Below, piece by piece: positions 23,226 through 32,292 of a DNA stretch of 64,000 bases (positions are counted from its first letter, which is position 1; each line of letters begins with the position of its first letter). The stretch comes from Valencia hispanica (lineage: Eukaryota > Chordata > Actinopteri > Cyprinodontiformes > Valenciidae). The stretch spans positions 33,741,871-33,805,870 of the forward strand of contig OY747707.1 of the NCBI GenBank assembly GCA_963556495.2, in the 5' to 3' direction. Under the pieces are notes generated by a model that worked only from the letters and a program-made list of their open reading frames with translations, was not told where the DNA came from and ran no database searches. Position numbers and translations under genes: made by a program.

Positions 23226-23690
23226 CAGAGTCTCCTGTTTTAGCTGATTTTGGCCATTTAAAATCTGACCTGTACAAGCCAGGATAAGTCACTCTGATAT
23301 CACTATATGTTTAAACTCCTTCAATGTAGCAAAGGTTTGAAGTTAAAGCTCAAATTTAAGTTATTCTAGGCATGATGTGACAAAAATCTAAAAGGTTTCT
23401 TGCTCAGTTTAGTTTGTACTTTGGTAACAACAAATTGCAGAACATCCATAGCTCTAAGATTGTAACTGTATTGTGTCCTTGTTAAAAGGCAGAATAGATA
23501 AGAAGTTTATATACAATACAACACTGTAGTCCATAATAGGCAAAAGGTTTGTCTCCACAAATTTCTGTTCCACACATAAAAAGCTAGGCTTACTTCTGTA
23601 GTATAATCCTGAAATATTTTTTTGTTGTTGTTGTTGGGTTTTTTTGTTTGTTTGTTTTTTGTTTTTACAACATATTGCAAATGTTCAGGG
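23226..23690. other. No gene seen
   Basis: AT-rich DNA ending in a T/G-rich low-complexity patch (about 23620-23670, TTG and TTTG repeats). Confidence 0.5.
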
Positions 23691-24030
23691 CTGCACAGTG
23701 GCACAGTTGGTAGCACTGTTGCCTTGCAGCAAGAAGGTCCTGGGTTCAAATCCCAGCCTGGGGTCTTTCTGCATGGAGTTTGCATGTTCTCCCTGTGCAT
23801 GTGTGGGTTCTCTCCAAGTACTCCTGCTTCCTCCCACAGTCCACAAACATGACTGTTAGGTTAATTGGTTTCTCTAAATTGCCTGTGTGTGCATGGTTTT
23901 TTGTTTATCTTGTGTGTCTCTGTATTGCCCTGCAATGGACTAGCAACCTGCCCTGCCTCTTGCCCCATGACTTGCCCCCCCCCAACCCTGCACAGGAATG
24001 GTGGGTAGAGAAAATGGGTGGATGAATATG
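23691..24030 (+). mobile_element. tRNA-derived SINE, DANA/Mermaid-like
   Basis: It begins GGCTGCACAGTGGCACAGTTGG, where an RNA polymerase III A box lies at about 23698-23715, and has the B box GGTTCAAATCC at 23743-23753. The body has the landmarks of this fish SINE group: GCATGGAGTTTGCATGTTCTC, CCTCCCACAGTCCA, TGTTAGGTTAATTGG and ATTGCCCTGCAATGGACTAG. The tail GAGAAAATGGGTGGATGAAT resembles the Rex3/RTE tail at 52930-52958 and suggests borrowed RTE machinery. The reading frames through it are not genes. Confidence 0.85.
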
Positions 24031-24378
24031 TTCATTAAAAGTCAAATGATCATCAATTAAAAATCCCAGGTATTTAGAAGTAGATACTGACTCTATTTGC
24101 TATCCATTTCTAGTTTAAGATTTTTTCATTTAGTGCAGAGCTCACCATTGTTTCAGTAGTAACCATACATTTTGTTAAAACAAGTTACAGATGACAAAGT
24201 TGTTCTTGCACTATTAAATACAAGTTGTATATCCTGCCCCAGCAGGATTGGGCGCTGGACAGCAAATAATAATGTCATCAGCATAAAAAGTGAAAGTTGA
24301 ATTTGGAATATTATATCCAATATTAGTTTTATAAATAGTGAATAGTAATTAACACAGCAGAGAACCTTAAGAGACTCA
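24031..24378. other. No gene seen
   Basis: AT-rich linker between the SINE and the hAT MITE. The minus frame 24153-24440 crosses the MITE boundary and has no domain. Confidence 0.5.
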
Positions 24379-24386
24379 CTTTTCAT

Positions 24387-24767
24387 TAGTGATGGTCTGT
24401 TTGAAGCTGAAGCTACAGCGCATGTATCAAAAAAAAACAACTGTGATTCAGAAGCACTGTGTCAGTGCTTGATTCTTCTTTGCAGAGGCACGTGATCAAT
24501 GACGTCCAAAGCTCCGCTTGGTACATCACTGCTTGGGTACCCAATTCAATGGTTAAGAAAGACCTAAATCATTTGCTGAATCTGTGGTGTATGTTAGAGC
24601 TGAGTACCAAACATTAGTGAACAAATAAGTGATCTAAAGAAAAAGGGAGTGATCCAGTGATATGGGGTGTTGGGTGGGGTAGCAGTAGATTGGGCTACCC
24701 ATTTGCAGAGGCTATAGTCCTTGACTCAGCTGTCAGTGCTTCAGAAAGCTTTATCTGGCCATCACTA
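24387..24767. mobile_element. hAT MITE, 381 bp, exact 8-bp duplication
   Basis: The ends are TAGTGATGG and its inverse CCATCACTA. They are flanked by an identical 8-bp duplication, CTTTTCAT, at 24379-24386 and 24768-24775. Length, termini and duplication are those of a non-autonomous hAT. There is no coding capacity. The intact duplication suggests this is not among the oldest insertions here. Confidence 0.85.
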
Positions 24768-24775
24768 CTTTTCAT

Positions 24776-25240
24776 GTCTGCAACCAGAGATTTTTGAGCT
24801 GTATCCTCCTAAACCTGCACTTGATAATAGAGAAGGCTTGATCAAGAAATGCTACTGACATGTTCCTCTACAAAACACAGCATTGGTCCCCTCATTTGCT
24901 CTCAAGTCGGAGCTCAGAATTGGAAATGAAGCCACACCTGAGTGAAGCGCGTTCTAGTTGTCACCTATTTGTCTGACAAAAAGCACTCAGTTCTAGATCC
25001 AGCTTGGACATAAATGATTAGTTAGCATTTTTCAAGTGAGATTCTGTGAAGATATAATTAGTAACACTTCCCTTACCTGTAGTGGAAGTATGTGGGTTCA
25101 CCGGAGCTTGTTGAAAATTTTTGTAAATCCTCAAGCGTTATACAAAACAACTATAAGCAATGGACAGACCACCTTGAATGCTGCGGCACAAAACCACCAA
25201 AATTTACTACGCTGATACAGGCTGCAGCCTCAAACAACCT
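24776..25240. other. No gene seen
   Basis: Non-coding sequence between the hAT MITE and the THAP exon. Part of it may belong to the THAP-encoding element, but I could not identify a terminus. Confidence 0.4.
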
Positions 25241-25277
25241 AGCTTCTTATTGAGAGTCACTCACTGCTCTACTGCAG

Positions 25278-25491
25278 ATGTCGTCTGCAGAAAGAGAGGC
25301 AGTCTTGTCTTGTGCTGTTAGTTGCACAAATCGCTTTGATAAAAACAAAAAAACAACAAGTTCTATAGAATGTCTTCGACTTACACCCCTTTCAAGGCAA
25401 ACACACGACATCTTTGGTTGCAAGCGATTAAAAGAAGTGATTGGAATGATGATTAACAATGCAACGATCTGCAGTGATCATTTCATGTCAG
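25278..25491 (+). CDS. THAP-domain first exon
   Basis: The frame starts with ATG and gives MSSAEREAVLSCAVSC. Cys12, Cys16, Cys65 and His68 (in ICSDHF) form the C2CH pattern of a THAP DNA-binding finger at normal spacing. Reading on past residue 71 quickly meets a stop, but the sequence ATGTCAG|GTAAGC at 25491/25492 is a strong splice donor just after the finger, where THAP first exons often end. I therefore call an exon of about 71 codons rather than the full open frame. It may come from a THAP transposon (Kolobok or P type) or a host THAP gene. Downstream sequence around 25660-25930 has codon-like fragments but stops, favouring a decayed element. It is unrelated at nucleotide level to the THAP frame at 9707. 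Confidence 0.55.
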
Positions 25492-25492
25492 G

Positions 25493-25935
25493 TAAGCCTT
25501 GGCTGACAAAAAAGCTAAGGTAGCTAACCAACACTGCAACTGCAAGATAGCCGCAAATAATAAAGGGAACCGGAGCTAATTAAAGGCCCAGTGTTTCTTT
25601 CTGCAGCCAGGTTGCACGCACATCCGCTGTGTTGATAAAAAAAAAGAATCCCTCTTTAGGAAAATGGATGATGTCCAGCTGGACAAAATAGCACAAAGTG
25701 TCACATCGGCTTCTGGTGAAACTGTAGACATCTGCTAACATAGGGGCGCATCACTATGAAGATTACTTAGCTAAAACAGATGGTGGACTGACTGTGCAGC
25801 CTGGAAAGAAAGGTGCACCACTTTATTTGTTCAAGAGTCTTTTTGCTCAACAGAAAAGAGAGCACTGTTTTCATCAACAATTATTCCAGCGCAACATTTG
25901 CCAAAAAGGTTGGTTATGAGCAGGACAAACCTCCT
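25493..25935 (+). other. Possible decayed downstream part of the THAP element
   Basis: This follows the THAP exon. Scattered coding-like stretches (around 25780-25930) contain Lys/Gln-rich frames such as the one across CTGTGCAGCCTGGAAAG, but no frame stays open and no transposase motif is recognisable. It could be an intron plus a broken second exon. Confidence 0.3.
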
Positions 25936-25939
25936 GGAA

Positions 25940-26110
25940 AGCATTGGTGTAGATTCTCAGTCATCCAGGACATTATATTCTTCAGAGTTTAAATGAAGGC
26001 AACTGGACTTTTCTTGTTGTCTTGAATAGGTTTCGTCTGTCATTGAAGAGGCTTCTTCAGTTCTCAAAACTAGATTGGGATTATCAGATTTATAAATCAA
26101 AGGTTAAGGC
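25940..26110. repeat. Dispersed repeat fragment, class uncertain
   Basis: The words GGTGTAGATTCTCAGTCATC, GGCAACTGGACTTTTCTTG and GAAGAGGCTTCTTCAGTT belong to a phrase common in fish repeats. I recall it from published teleost repeats but cannot name the family with confidence. It immediately precedes the gypsy remnant. Confidence 0.4.
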
Positions 26111-26285
26111 TCACTAATGGGGCTATCGTTATATCTAACGAGGCTATCAGGGTTGCGTAAGGTTCTAAGCACTAAGCAGTCTTGGGGACTCGTTAACGGT
26201 GAAACGATCCAGGTTATGTAACTATTATATAAAGTTGGTTTCATATGTTTTACATCGATGGCTTCTTTCACTCCTCTCTCAAACC

Positions 26286-27143
26286 ATCTGTCTTCAGAAT
26301 ACTACCTCAAGTCTACGATTTGTTAAAGACTTTGCTAAAATTACCAGCCCACTTAACCACATATTAACAGGAGTTAGCCCAAATAACTCTAAATGTTCTG
26401 GACAGCAACTTATGGCTCGCTGGGATCAAACCTGTACAGAGACTTTTCAGAGCTTAAAAGATACACTTGTGTCTGCACCAATTCTGGCCCATGCTGATTT
26501 GAACCTGCCTTTTGTGTTATACACAGATGCTAGTAGTCAGGGTCTGGGAGCAGTGCTGTGTTAAATTCAGGATGGGAAAGAGAGGGTAATTGCTTTTGCA
26601 AGCAGAACACTTAGCCCTTCAGAGAGAAATGATAGAAACTATAGTACTTTCAATTTGGAGCTTTTGGCTTTAACTTGGGCTGTGACTAAGAAATTTGATG
26701 AATATCTCTATTGTGCTCCTTTTCTTGTATATACAGATAACAATCTGCTTGTGCACTTGAATTCAGCAAAACTGGTTAGTCTGGAGCAAAGATGAGCTGC
26801 ATGTTTGGCCAGTTTCCAGTTTGAGATAAAATATAAACCTGGGCATACTAACCAAAGTGCAGATGCCTTGTCTCGTTTTCCTCCAGAGGTACCCACAATG
26901 GATTTGGAAGAGATGGAAGAGAGGCTAGAGATTCCCTCTTTTACCCACATTGGGGCACCCGTGGCCAGAGCAATGTGCATAAGACCGAATGTTACCAAGG
27001 TGGGCCTAGTTGGTGTTCCTGTACTACTAGAATGGACCCAGGTACAATGGCAAAACCTTCAGAATAATTATCCTGTGTTGGCACAAGTAGTGTATATGCG
27101 GAGAGGTGGTCCCCCAAATAGGTCAGAGACAAAGGGAAAGTAA
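26286..27143 (+). pseudogene. Ty3/gypsy pol: RT end and RNase H, broken
   Basis: The frame opens in the RT-to-connection region (RFVKDFAKITSPLNHIL) and continues through the RNase H domain: LYTDASSQGLGAVLC with the first catalytic Asp, NLELLALTWAV with the Glu, VYTDNN with the second Asp and ADALSR with the last. Two in-frame stops interrupt it (about 26562 and 26793), but the reading frame is otherwise kept, indicating point decay. The catalytic YxDD of RT lies upstream and is missing. RNase H would remove the RNA strand during reverse transcription in the particle. The copy is dead. Confidence 0.85.
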
Positions 27144-27264
27144 AATGACCTTGCAGGGACCGTCTTATCGTGGTAGATGGTGTATTGTACCGGAGGCAGT
27201 GCGACCCAAAAGAATTTGATCCAGTCTTCCAGATAGTATACTTCCTTGTTGGGCACACTGGGAG

Positions 27265-27873
27265 ATGAAAGTAGAAATTGTCATGATCCATTTGCCTGAA
27301 ATGATTCAAGTGTATAACAAATATGTTCATAGTACAACAGGATACACCCCACATTATTTGATGTTTGGGAGACATGGATGCCTCCCCAAGGACTGTATTA
27401 TAGGTCTTTCCAGAAATGTTGGCTGTTCATCTGTAGACAACTGGGTCATCTGCCATCAAAGGTGTCACCAGTTTGCAATGGAAAACGCAAGGAAACTCAA
27501 GGATTCTGAAATGGCTCGGCAAAAACTTTATTTTGATAGGAAGTCTGTGTCACCATCGTTTCAGCCTGCTCAAAAAGTCTTTTTACGGGATATGAGAGTA
27601 AAAGGACAGGACAAATTGGCAAACAAGTGGGAAGAGAGACATTATGTGATATTAAAACAACCAGAGACCAATTTACCAGTCTATGGGATTCAGCAATTGG
27701 GTGCCCAGCCCAGTATGGCCCCTCCATGGGGTGGGTTATGGGTCCTTACAGGTAAAGAAACCAGAGGGAGCCCTCCCCCAGATGACCGTGGGGCTGATTG
27801 GGAGGCTGCAGAGCCAAAGTGGTCCACCAAGAGGACCAGAGGAGTGCTACCTCAACGTTATAGAGAGGTCTAG
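27265..27873 (+). pseudogene. Ty3/gypsy integrase C-terminal part
   Basis: A 202-codon open frame with the end of the integrase core and its C-terminal region: HLPEMIQVYNKYVHSTTGYTPHYLMFGRHGCLP, the usual segment just after the catalytic Glu in gypsy integrases. It is followed by a DRKS...PAQKVFLRD chromodomain-like or GPY-type region and a Pro/Arg-rich tail. The zinc-binding HHCC and the DD part of the core are missing. Sequence 27144-27264 retains only scraps of the N-terminal side, so an internal deletion separates it from RNase H. It ends about 50 bases before the presumed 3' LTR, as expected. Confidence 0.8.
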
Positions 27874-27921
27874 AGCTGTGTGTCATATGGTCCCTGGGAC
27901 GACCGTTCTAGTAGGGAGGAA

Positions 27922-28561
27922 TGTAACCTGGTAAAACTGTATCTTGCACTTTGATTTTGGTGTGGTTTGCTGTGGGTTTGTGTGGATGTGGTGACATAGG
28001 TGCATTCAATCAGCTAGTGAAACACTCCTCTATTTAAGTAGAAGACACACCGAACACTTGATCCCTGTGGCTCTGTGAAATTGTGCAGGTAAAATGAATG
28101 TGGTGAAAAGTCTTGTCAGTTGCCATTGTTTCCCTACTGTGTTTGGTTATTTTAATGTGGATGTGGTAAATTATTAAGTTAAAGATCTCTGTGGCTCTGA
28201 GAAACTTTGGGCAGGTGTGCTGAGGGGAGACCTGGAGTCTAGACCAGACAAGTTATGAAGGCCAGATCCAGCCATTGATGCCAGCAGGAAATATTGGGAC
28301 GACTTGGGAGAAAGCCCAAGTATTGCTGCTCTGTCACATGGCACTGGCTGGAAGGGACCATTCTACTCCCCCTCTCTCTTGACTCTCCCCCTTGGCTTGA
28401 CCATCTGCACACTGCACTTTAAAAAACACATTACAATTATAGTTGGACTTTTAGCTTTTTCAATTTCTCCCAATACATATTGTATTTTTCAAGATCAGTT
28501 TCTGATTCTGTGCATGTTTGTCCACATTAATACACTGGTTGGTCAGACTGAAGGTGTAACA
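27922..28561 (+). mobile_element. Presumed 3' LTR of the gypsy relic
   Basis: The purine-rich tract AGTAGGGAGGAA (27910-27921) leads directly into TGTAACCTGG, as a polypurine tract leads into an LTR. A plausible end is GTGTAACA at 28554-28561, giving about 640 bp with TG...CA ends. The 5' LTR is not in the window (the element is 5'-truncated or rearranged), so the right boundary cannot be checked against a second copy or a target duplication. Confidence 0.55.
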
Positions 28562-29256
28562 CCAGTTTATCCAATATGGTCTTTTGGCGATTGTGAACAC
28601 CAGGCGGTGTAGAGAAAAAACAACGCAGACCACTGTTTGTTTGTTTACATACATATTTGGAGTATTCTATGAGCTGCACTTCTAGTAAAAAAGCTTTCCA
28701 GCTCAATCAAAACTCGCTCTCTGTCGGCCATTGCTCCTTGAGTGGATATCTGTTTACAAGCTGAAGTAAATAAACTGTCATCAACCAGCAAAGTCACTGC
28801 AATGGTAGGCAGAACTGCCAGAAAAGGTCTGCACCCCTTGCTGTCCTTGCAGAGAAATGCTTTGCAACACTGACACACCAACGGAGAAGTATAAAAGTAA
28901 AATGTTTCCGTCAATACGCGTGGGTGCAAATCCGCAGATGGAGAAGTATAAACTAGGCCTAACAAGGATACATGCTTAATCCAGAACTGTCCGATAACAC
29001 CAGAAAAAGTCACTAGATTTTTTGCTAGTCACTTTTTTGAATAAGAAGCACTGAAGGGGTCTAAAAACTCGCTAAATATAGGACAAAGATGCATTTCACC
29101 GCTCATCCTCACTCATCTTGCCCTTGCCACTTCAACAGAAGCATCGGCTCCTGATAAGCAGGCCTAATGACAGCCAATAGATGTCTACTTCAGGGTGTGG
29201 TTAATCAGTAACAACTCAAGCACAAGACGCCCATAGCATAAAAACTGATTTTATTT
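28562..29256. repeat. Old interspersed repeat, inverted match at 60.3 kb
   Basis: Positions 28661-28715 (AGTATTCTATGAGCTGCACTTC, AAAGCTTTCCAGCTCAATCA) are an inverted match to 60310-60370. This reveals a shared dispersed element, probably a DNA transposon. No transposase or clear terminus is visible here. The rest to 29256 shows no gene. Confidence 0.5.
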
Positions 29257-29465
29257 AAAGGCAACTCGCATGCAGAAACAGTAAAATTAGAATGTGATTA
29301 AAAAACATAGAGCGCTAAATATGGACATAATTAATTATTTCCAATTAACGCAATATTTTAACACCCCTAACTAAAATACCAATGACCAGAAGTGTAGACA
29401 CTGCTGTTAGACACTTGTTTGTTTATCAGCAAAAAAAGTTGATTTGGGGGTGAGTTGCTCTTTAA
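29257..29465. mobile_element. TTAA MITE related to the 3.8-kb fragment
   Basis: The left end is TTTAAAGGCAACTC and the right end is GAGTTGCTCTTTAA, an imperfect inverted pair over about 12 bases at TTAA sites. The right half matches 3745-3843. Its terminus is also close to that of the Kolobok-like THAP elements (AGAGCAACTC), so it may be a short derivative of that group. The left boundary is less certain. Confidence 0.5.
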
Positions 29466-29912
29466 CCTTTCATCACCATGCTTAGATACTACACTCTGAA
29501 AAGAGCCATGACCTTTAGTTGCCTTGTTGTGAGTGCTGTTAGCCGCCAACTGTCCAATCAGCAGTCTGATATTAAAATTTTCACAGGAACTAAATGTTGA
29601 GTTTTCCCTAAGCACAAGTCATAGTAAAATGATTGAAGTAACCAGAAAATAAACACACTTAAAATCTAATCACTGAAATAAATAAACATGTTCCAGGATA
29701 TTGAGATGCAGACGTATATGCTAAGCAAGTAATTCATATTTTATTGAGACATATTTCAATTAGCCTCTGCTAAAACAATATTGGCTAAAAATGTAAAACT
29801 GAGCAAAACAAACCCCATGGAAAATGGTCAAATCTAAAACATTTTGCCACTTCCACCTTTTTTGCATTTGCAGCATGACAGATAATATTCTGCTTGGGCA
29901 TCCTTTATCATT
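29466..29912. other. No gene seen
   Basis: AT-rich non-coding DNA leading into the (TTCC)n tract. Confidence 0.5.
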
Positions 29913-30127
29913 TTCCTTCCTTCCTTCCTTCCTTCCTTCCTTCCTTCCTTCCTTCCTTCCTTCCTTCCTTCCTTCCTTCCTTCCTTCCTTCCTTCCTTCC
30001 TTCCTTCCTTCCTTCCTTCCTTCCTTCCTTCCTTCCTTCCTTCCTTCCTTCCTTCCTTCCTTCCTTCCTTCCTTCCTTCCTTCCTTCCTTCCTTCCTTCC
30101 TTCCTTCCTTCCTTCCTTCCTTCCTTC
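29913..30127. repeat. Perfect (TTCC)n microsatellite, ~54 copies
   Basis: There are 215 bases of uninterrupted TTCC (GGAA on the minus strand). The long SFLP- and GRKE-type proteins read through it on both strands are artefacts. It is a pure polypyrimidine strand and sits directly upstream of the CpG-rich block. Runs of GGAA can act as arrays of ETS-factor binding sites (established knowledge). Whether this one does is unknown. Confidence 0.98.
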
Positions 30128-30560
30128 AAGCTGCCTCCTTGCCTGACAGGGAACAAACATGTCTCTCTCTGACTCCGCCTCTTCAGGAAAAAAATTCGGA
30201 TGTGGACGCGAGAGAGAGAAAAAAGGGCAGCAACAATGTGACAGACAACACAGCCGCTCGGCTCAGAGTTGTAGTGGATATCGGCTCAGTGAACGGAGGG
30301 AGGGCAGAGGCGAGCCAAGCCGAGCCGCATGCTCGCTGTGCAACAAGGCGTACGGGAGCTGAATAATGAAGCGGCGGCCAGCAGCATCCAGACAGCACCG
30401 AGGCGGTGTTTAGGTGAGGCTTTGTTCGCTTCTTCTTTTTTTAATTTCCGTGCTGGGCTGCACGCTCAGTTTTTTTTTTATTGGTTCCCCGCGGCGCTTT
30501 GTTTCGGGTCTCGGAACGACATCAAACGATGATGTGCATGCTCGTTGTTCGGGTCATATA
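30128..30560 (+). promoter_or_regulatory. CpG-rich block: candidate promoter and first exon
   Basis: CpG dinucleotides are dense (for example GGACGCGAG, GCCGCTCGGCTC, GCGGCGGCC, CCCCGCGGCGC), in sharp contrast to the surrounding AT-rich DNA. At 30413/30414 the sequence TTTAG|GTGAGG fits a splice donor, after which CpG density falls and T-rich, intron-like sequence follows. An ATG at 30329 opens a frame (MLAVQQGVRELNNEAAAS...) of about 28 codons up to that donor. A second ATG at 30367 ends at TAG there. The exon could thus be 5' UTR or carry a short N-terminus. I do not recognise the gene. No TATA box is evident, as usual for CpG-type promoters. Confidence 0.5.
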
Positions 30561-31404
30561 AACCCGAAAATGGAGGGTAAAAAAAAAAGAAGAATTTGCA
30601 ACAGAAAATGCGTTTTTGTCTTTCTTACTTTGCCGGATCTTTCTATTTACGATAACAGCGGTTGATCTTAACGCATTTGGCTCATTGAGGCTAATGGTTT
30701 AATCAAATGAGAGGCGTTATTGACACAAGCAGCAGAGTTCACTGTTTTCCAGTTAGTGGCTGCCGCTCCGCTGTACGGCGACAATAGATCATTATAGGGC
30801 TTTCTGCACGCTGGAGAAAGTGACTTCATTCATAGCTCATAGTGAAACATGCCCAGTTCTGTGGAACTTAAGGAGAGGCTGTTTGTTGTCCCCTTGATAC
30901 CTAAGTATGCCTAACCCTTGTTAAACTGTTATCAGAACTGAGCACAATAGGAAATACAATTGTGCAGTCTCATTTTATTTGTATTTGCTTCAGACTGTAA
31001 ACTGCAAGGGCAGGTCGGTTGAGTACATGTTTTGCTTTTGCTGTTTCTCATCAGAAGCCTGTGGTAAAAAAAACAAAAGCAAGTGGGTATTTAATTTGTT
31101 TCCAAATACACTATTACATTGAAATACCAGGTTATTATTTTGTTTGCTTTAAAATGGGATGAGCAGAAGTTTAAATGTTACAACATTTACCAAATTGTGA
31201 CCCCATGAACGACCCAACTTGTGCTAGCAAAGTACAGTAGATACTTCATCTGAGACCTCACAGGCAATATATGCTTGTGTTTCTAAAGTCAGAATCACAG
31301 TGTGATTAAAAAGTGCAACAAAAAGTGTGCTTGTTTACTTATTGTTGTCCAAACTCATCATGCATATTTGATATTTGCTTTTTTTTTACTATTTCTTGTT
31401 AATC
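30561..31404. other. No gene seen; possible first intron
   Basis: AT-rich non-coding sequence downstream of the CpG block. It would be intronic if the 30414 donor is real. Confidence 0.4.
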
Positions 31405-31500
31405 TATAGAGTGGACCCCCACCGATTCACAATTCAGTATTCACAGATTTTTTCTGTGGAACCTAACTAAATTATTTGCAGATTTCGTAGAGGATATCTA
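31405..31500. repeat. pogo/Tigger-like terminal scrap
   Basis: The stretch GTGGACCCCCACCGATTCAC, with ATTCACAGATTTTTT, resembles the ends of pogo/Tigger-like elements, which read as CCGCGATTCGCGG-type repeats. It is short and isolated. The call rests on resemblance only. Confidence 0.25.
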
Positions 31501-31587
31501 AAATATTCAAAAGAAAATGCGGCTTGTGAAGCTGAAATAGCTATTAGCTGGCACATATAAAGCAGCAAATCCCGGAGCACCATTTAT

Positions 31588-31745
31588 TACCTGCCAAGGA
31601 GGTTGTGTTTTTGCCAGGGTTTGCTTGTTTGTCTGTTAGCAACATAACTCAAAAATGTATTGGTGGATTTTCAGGAAATATCTGCAATGGCACCTGGAAC
31701 AAGGAATTAGAATTTGGGGGTGATCCGAAAAGGGAAGGGAAGTAA
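31588..31745 (+). repeat. Dispersed repeat, copy 2
   Basis: This is the inverted partner of 13376-13555, with CTGCCAAGGAGGTTGTGTTT, TGTTAGCAACATAACTCA and the GGTGGATTTTCAGGAAAT motif in the same relative order. It is diverged but clearly homologous, showing a family present at least twice in the window. Confidence 0.6.
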
Positions 31746-32040
31746 ACAATCAAGTGTTATATGTTTGCCACCCTTCTACCACATGACCAAGAGCTGTGAA
31801 AGCATTTACAACGTGTGGTATGACACAGTTTTACCAAATGTTTCTTTTATCTTCTTCTTTCATTTTTCTACATAGCTACCAAATTACTGTAAGCGCTCAA
31901 GTCCTTAACGCATAAAAGATTATGAAGAAGACAAAACCTGAATTTAGTCGTCCAGGTTGTTAAGTTGGGTAATTGTATTTTATAAAACTGAAGCTAAATT
32001 GTTGAGACAATTTCTCTACAAATGTGCTGATTTTGACGTA

Positions 32041-32292
32041 ATAAATGGGCGACCTTGGCTCAGGAGGTGTGAGCCCATCCTGTAACCGGAGGGTTGCCGG
32101 TTCGAACCCCCACCGCCAGTGTTCGGCTGCCTCCCTTCTGTCAAGTCTGCCCCTGGACAGCTGTGGCTACAATGTAGCTTGCCTTCACCAGTGTGTGAAT
32201 GTGTGCGTGAATGACTGAATATAATGTGATCTGCTATGGGGTCCTCTGGACTAGATAAAGCGCTATACAAGTACAGGCCATTTACCATTTAC
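32041..32292 (+). mobile_element. tRNA-derived SINE with CCATTTACC tail
   Basis: The head GGGCGACCTTGGCTCAGGAG has an A-box-like motif and GGTTCGAACCC (32099-32109) is a perfect B box. The body shows TGTGTGAATGTGTGCGTGAATG, then AAAGCGCTATACAAGTACAGGC and a CCATTTACCATTTA tail. This matches the widespread percomorph SINE group (cichlid AFC-like, by memory). It is pol III-transcribable in principle. Not a tRNA gene, since no cloverleaf extends around the boxes. Confidence 0.85.

Noticed and set aside
23622..24025. Three overlapping plus frames rich in Cys and Ser
   Set aside because: They run through the SINE and the T/G-rich patch before it.
29824..30366. Long plus and minus frames (180, 108, 92 and 82 codons) with SFLP or GRKE repeats
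   Set aside because: They are readings of the (TTCC)n microsatellite. A 4-base repeat with no stop gives open frames on both strands.
32041..32292. tRNA gene
   Set aside because: A and B boxes are present, but the sequence continues into a SINE body and tail and no cloverleaf closes.
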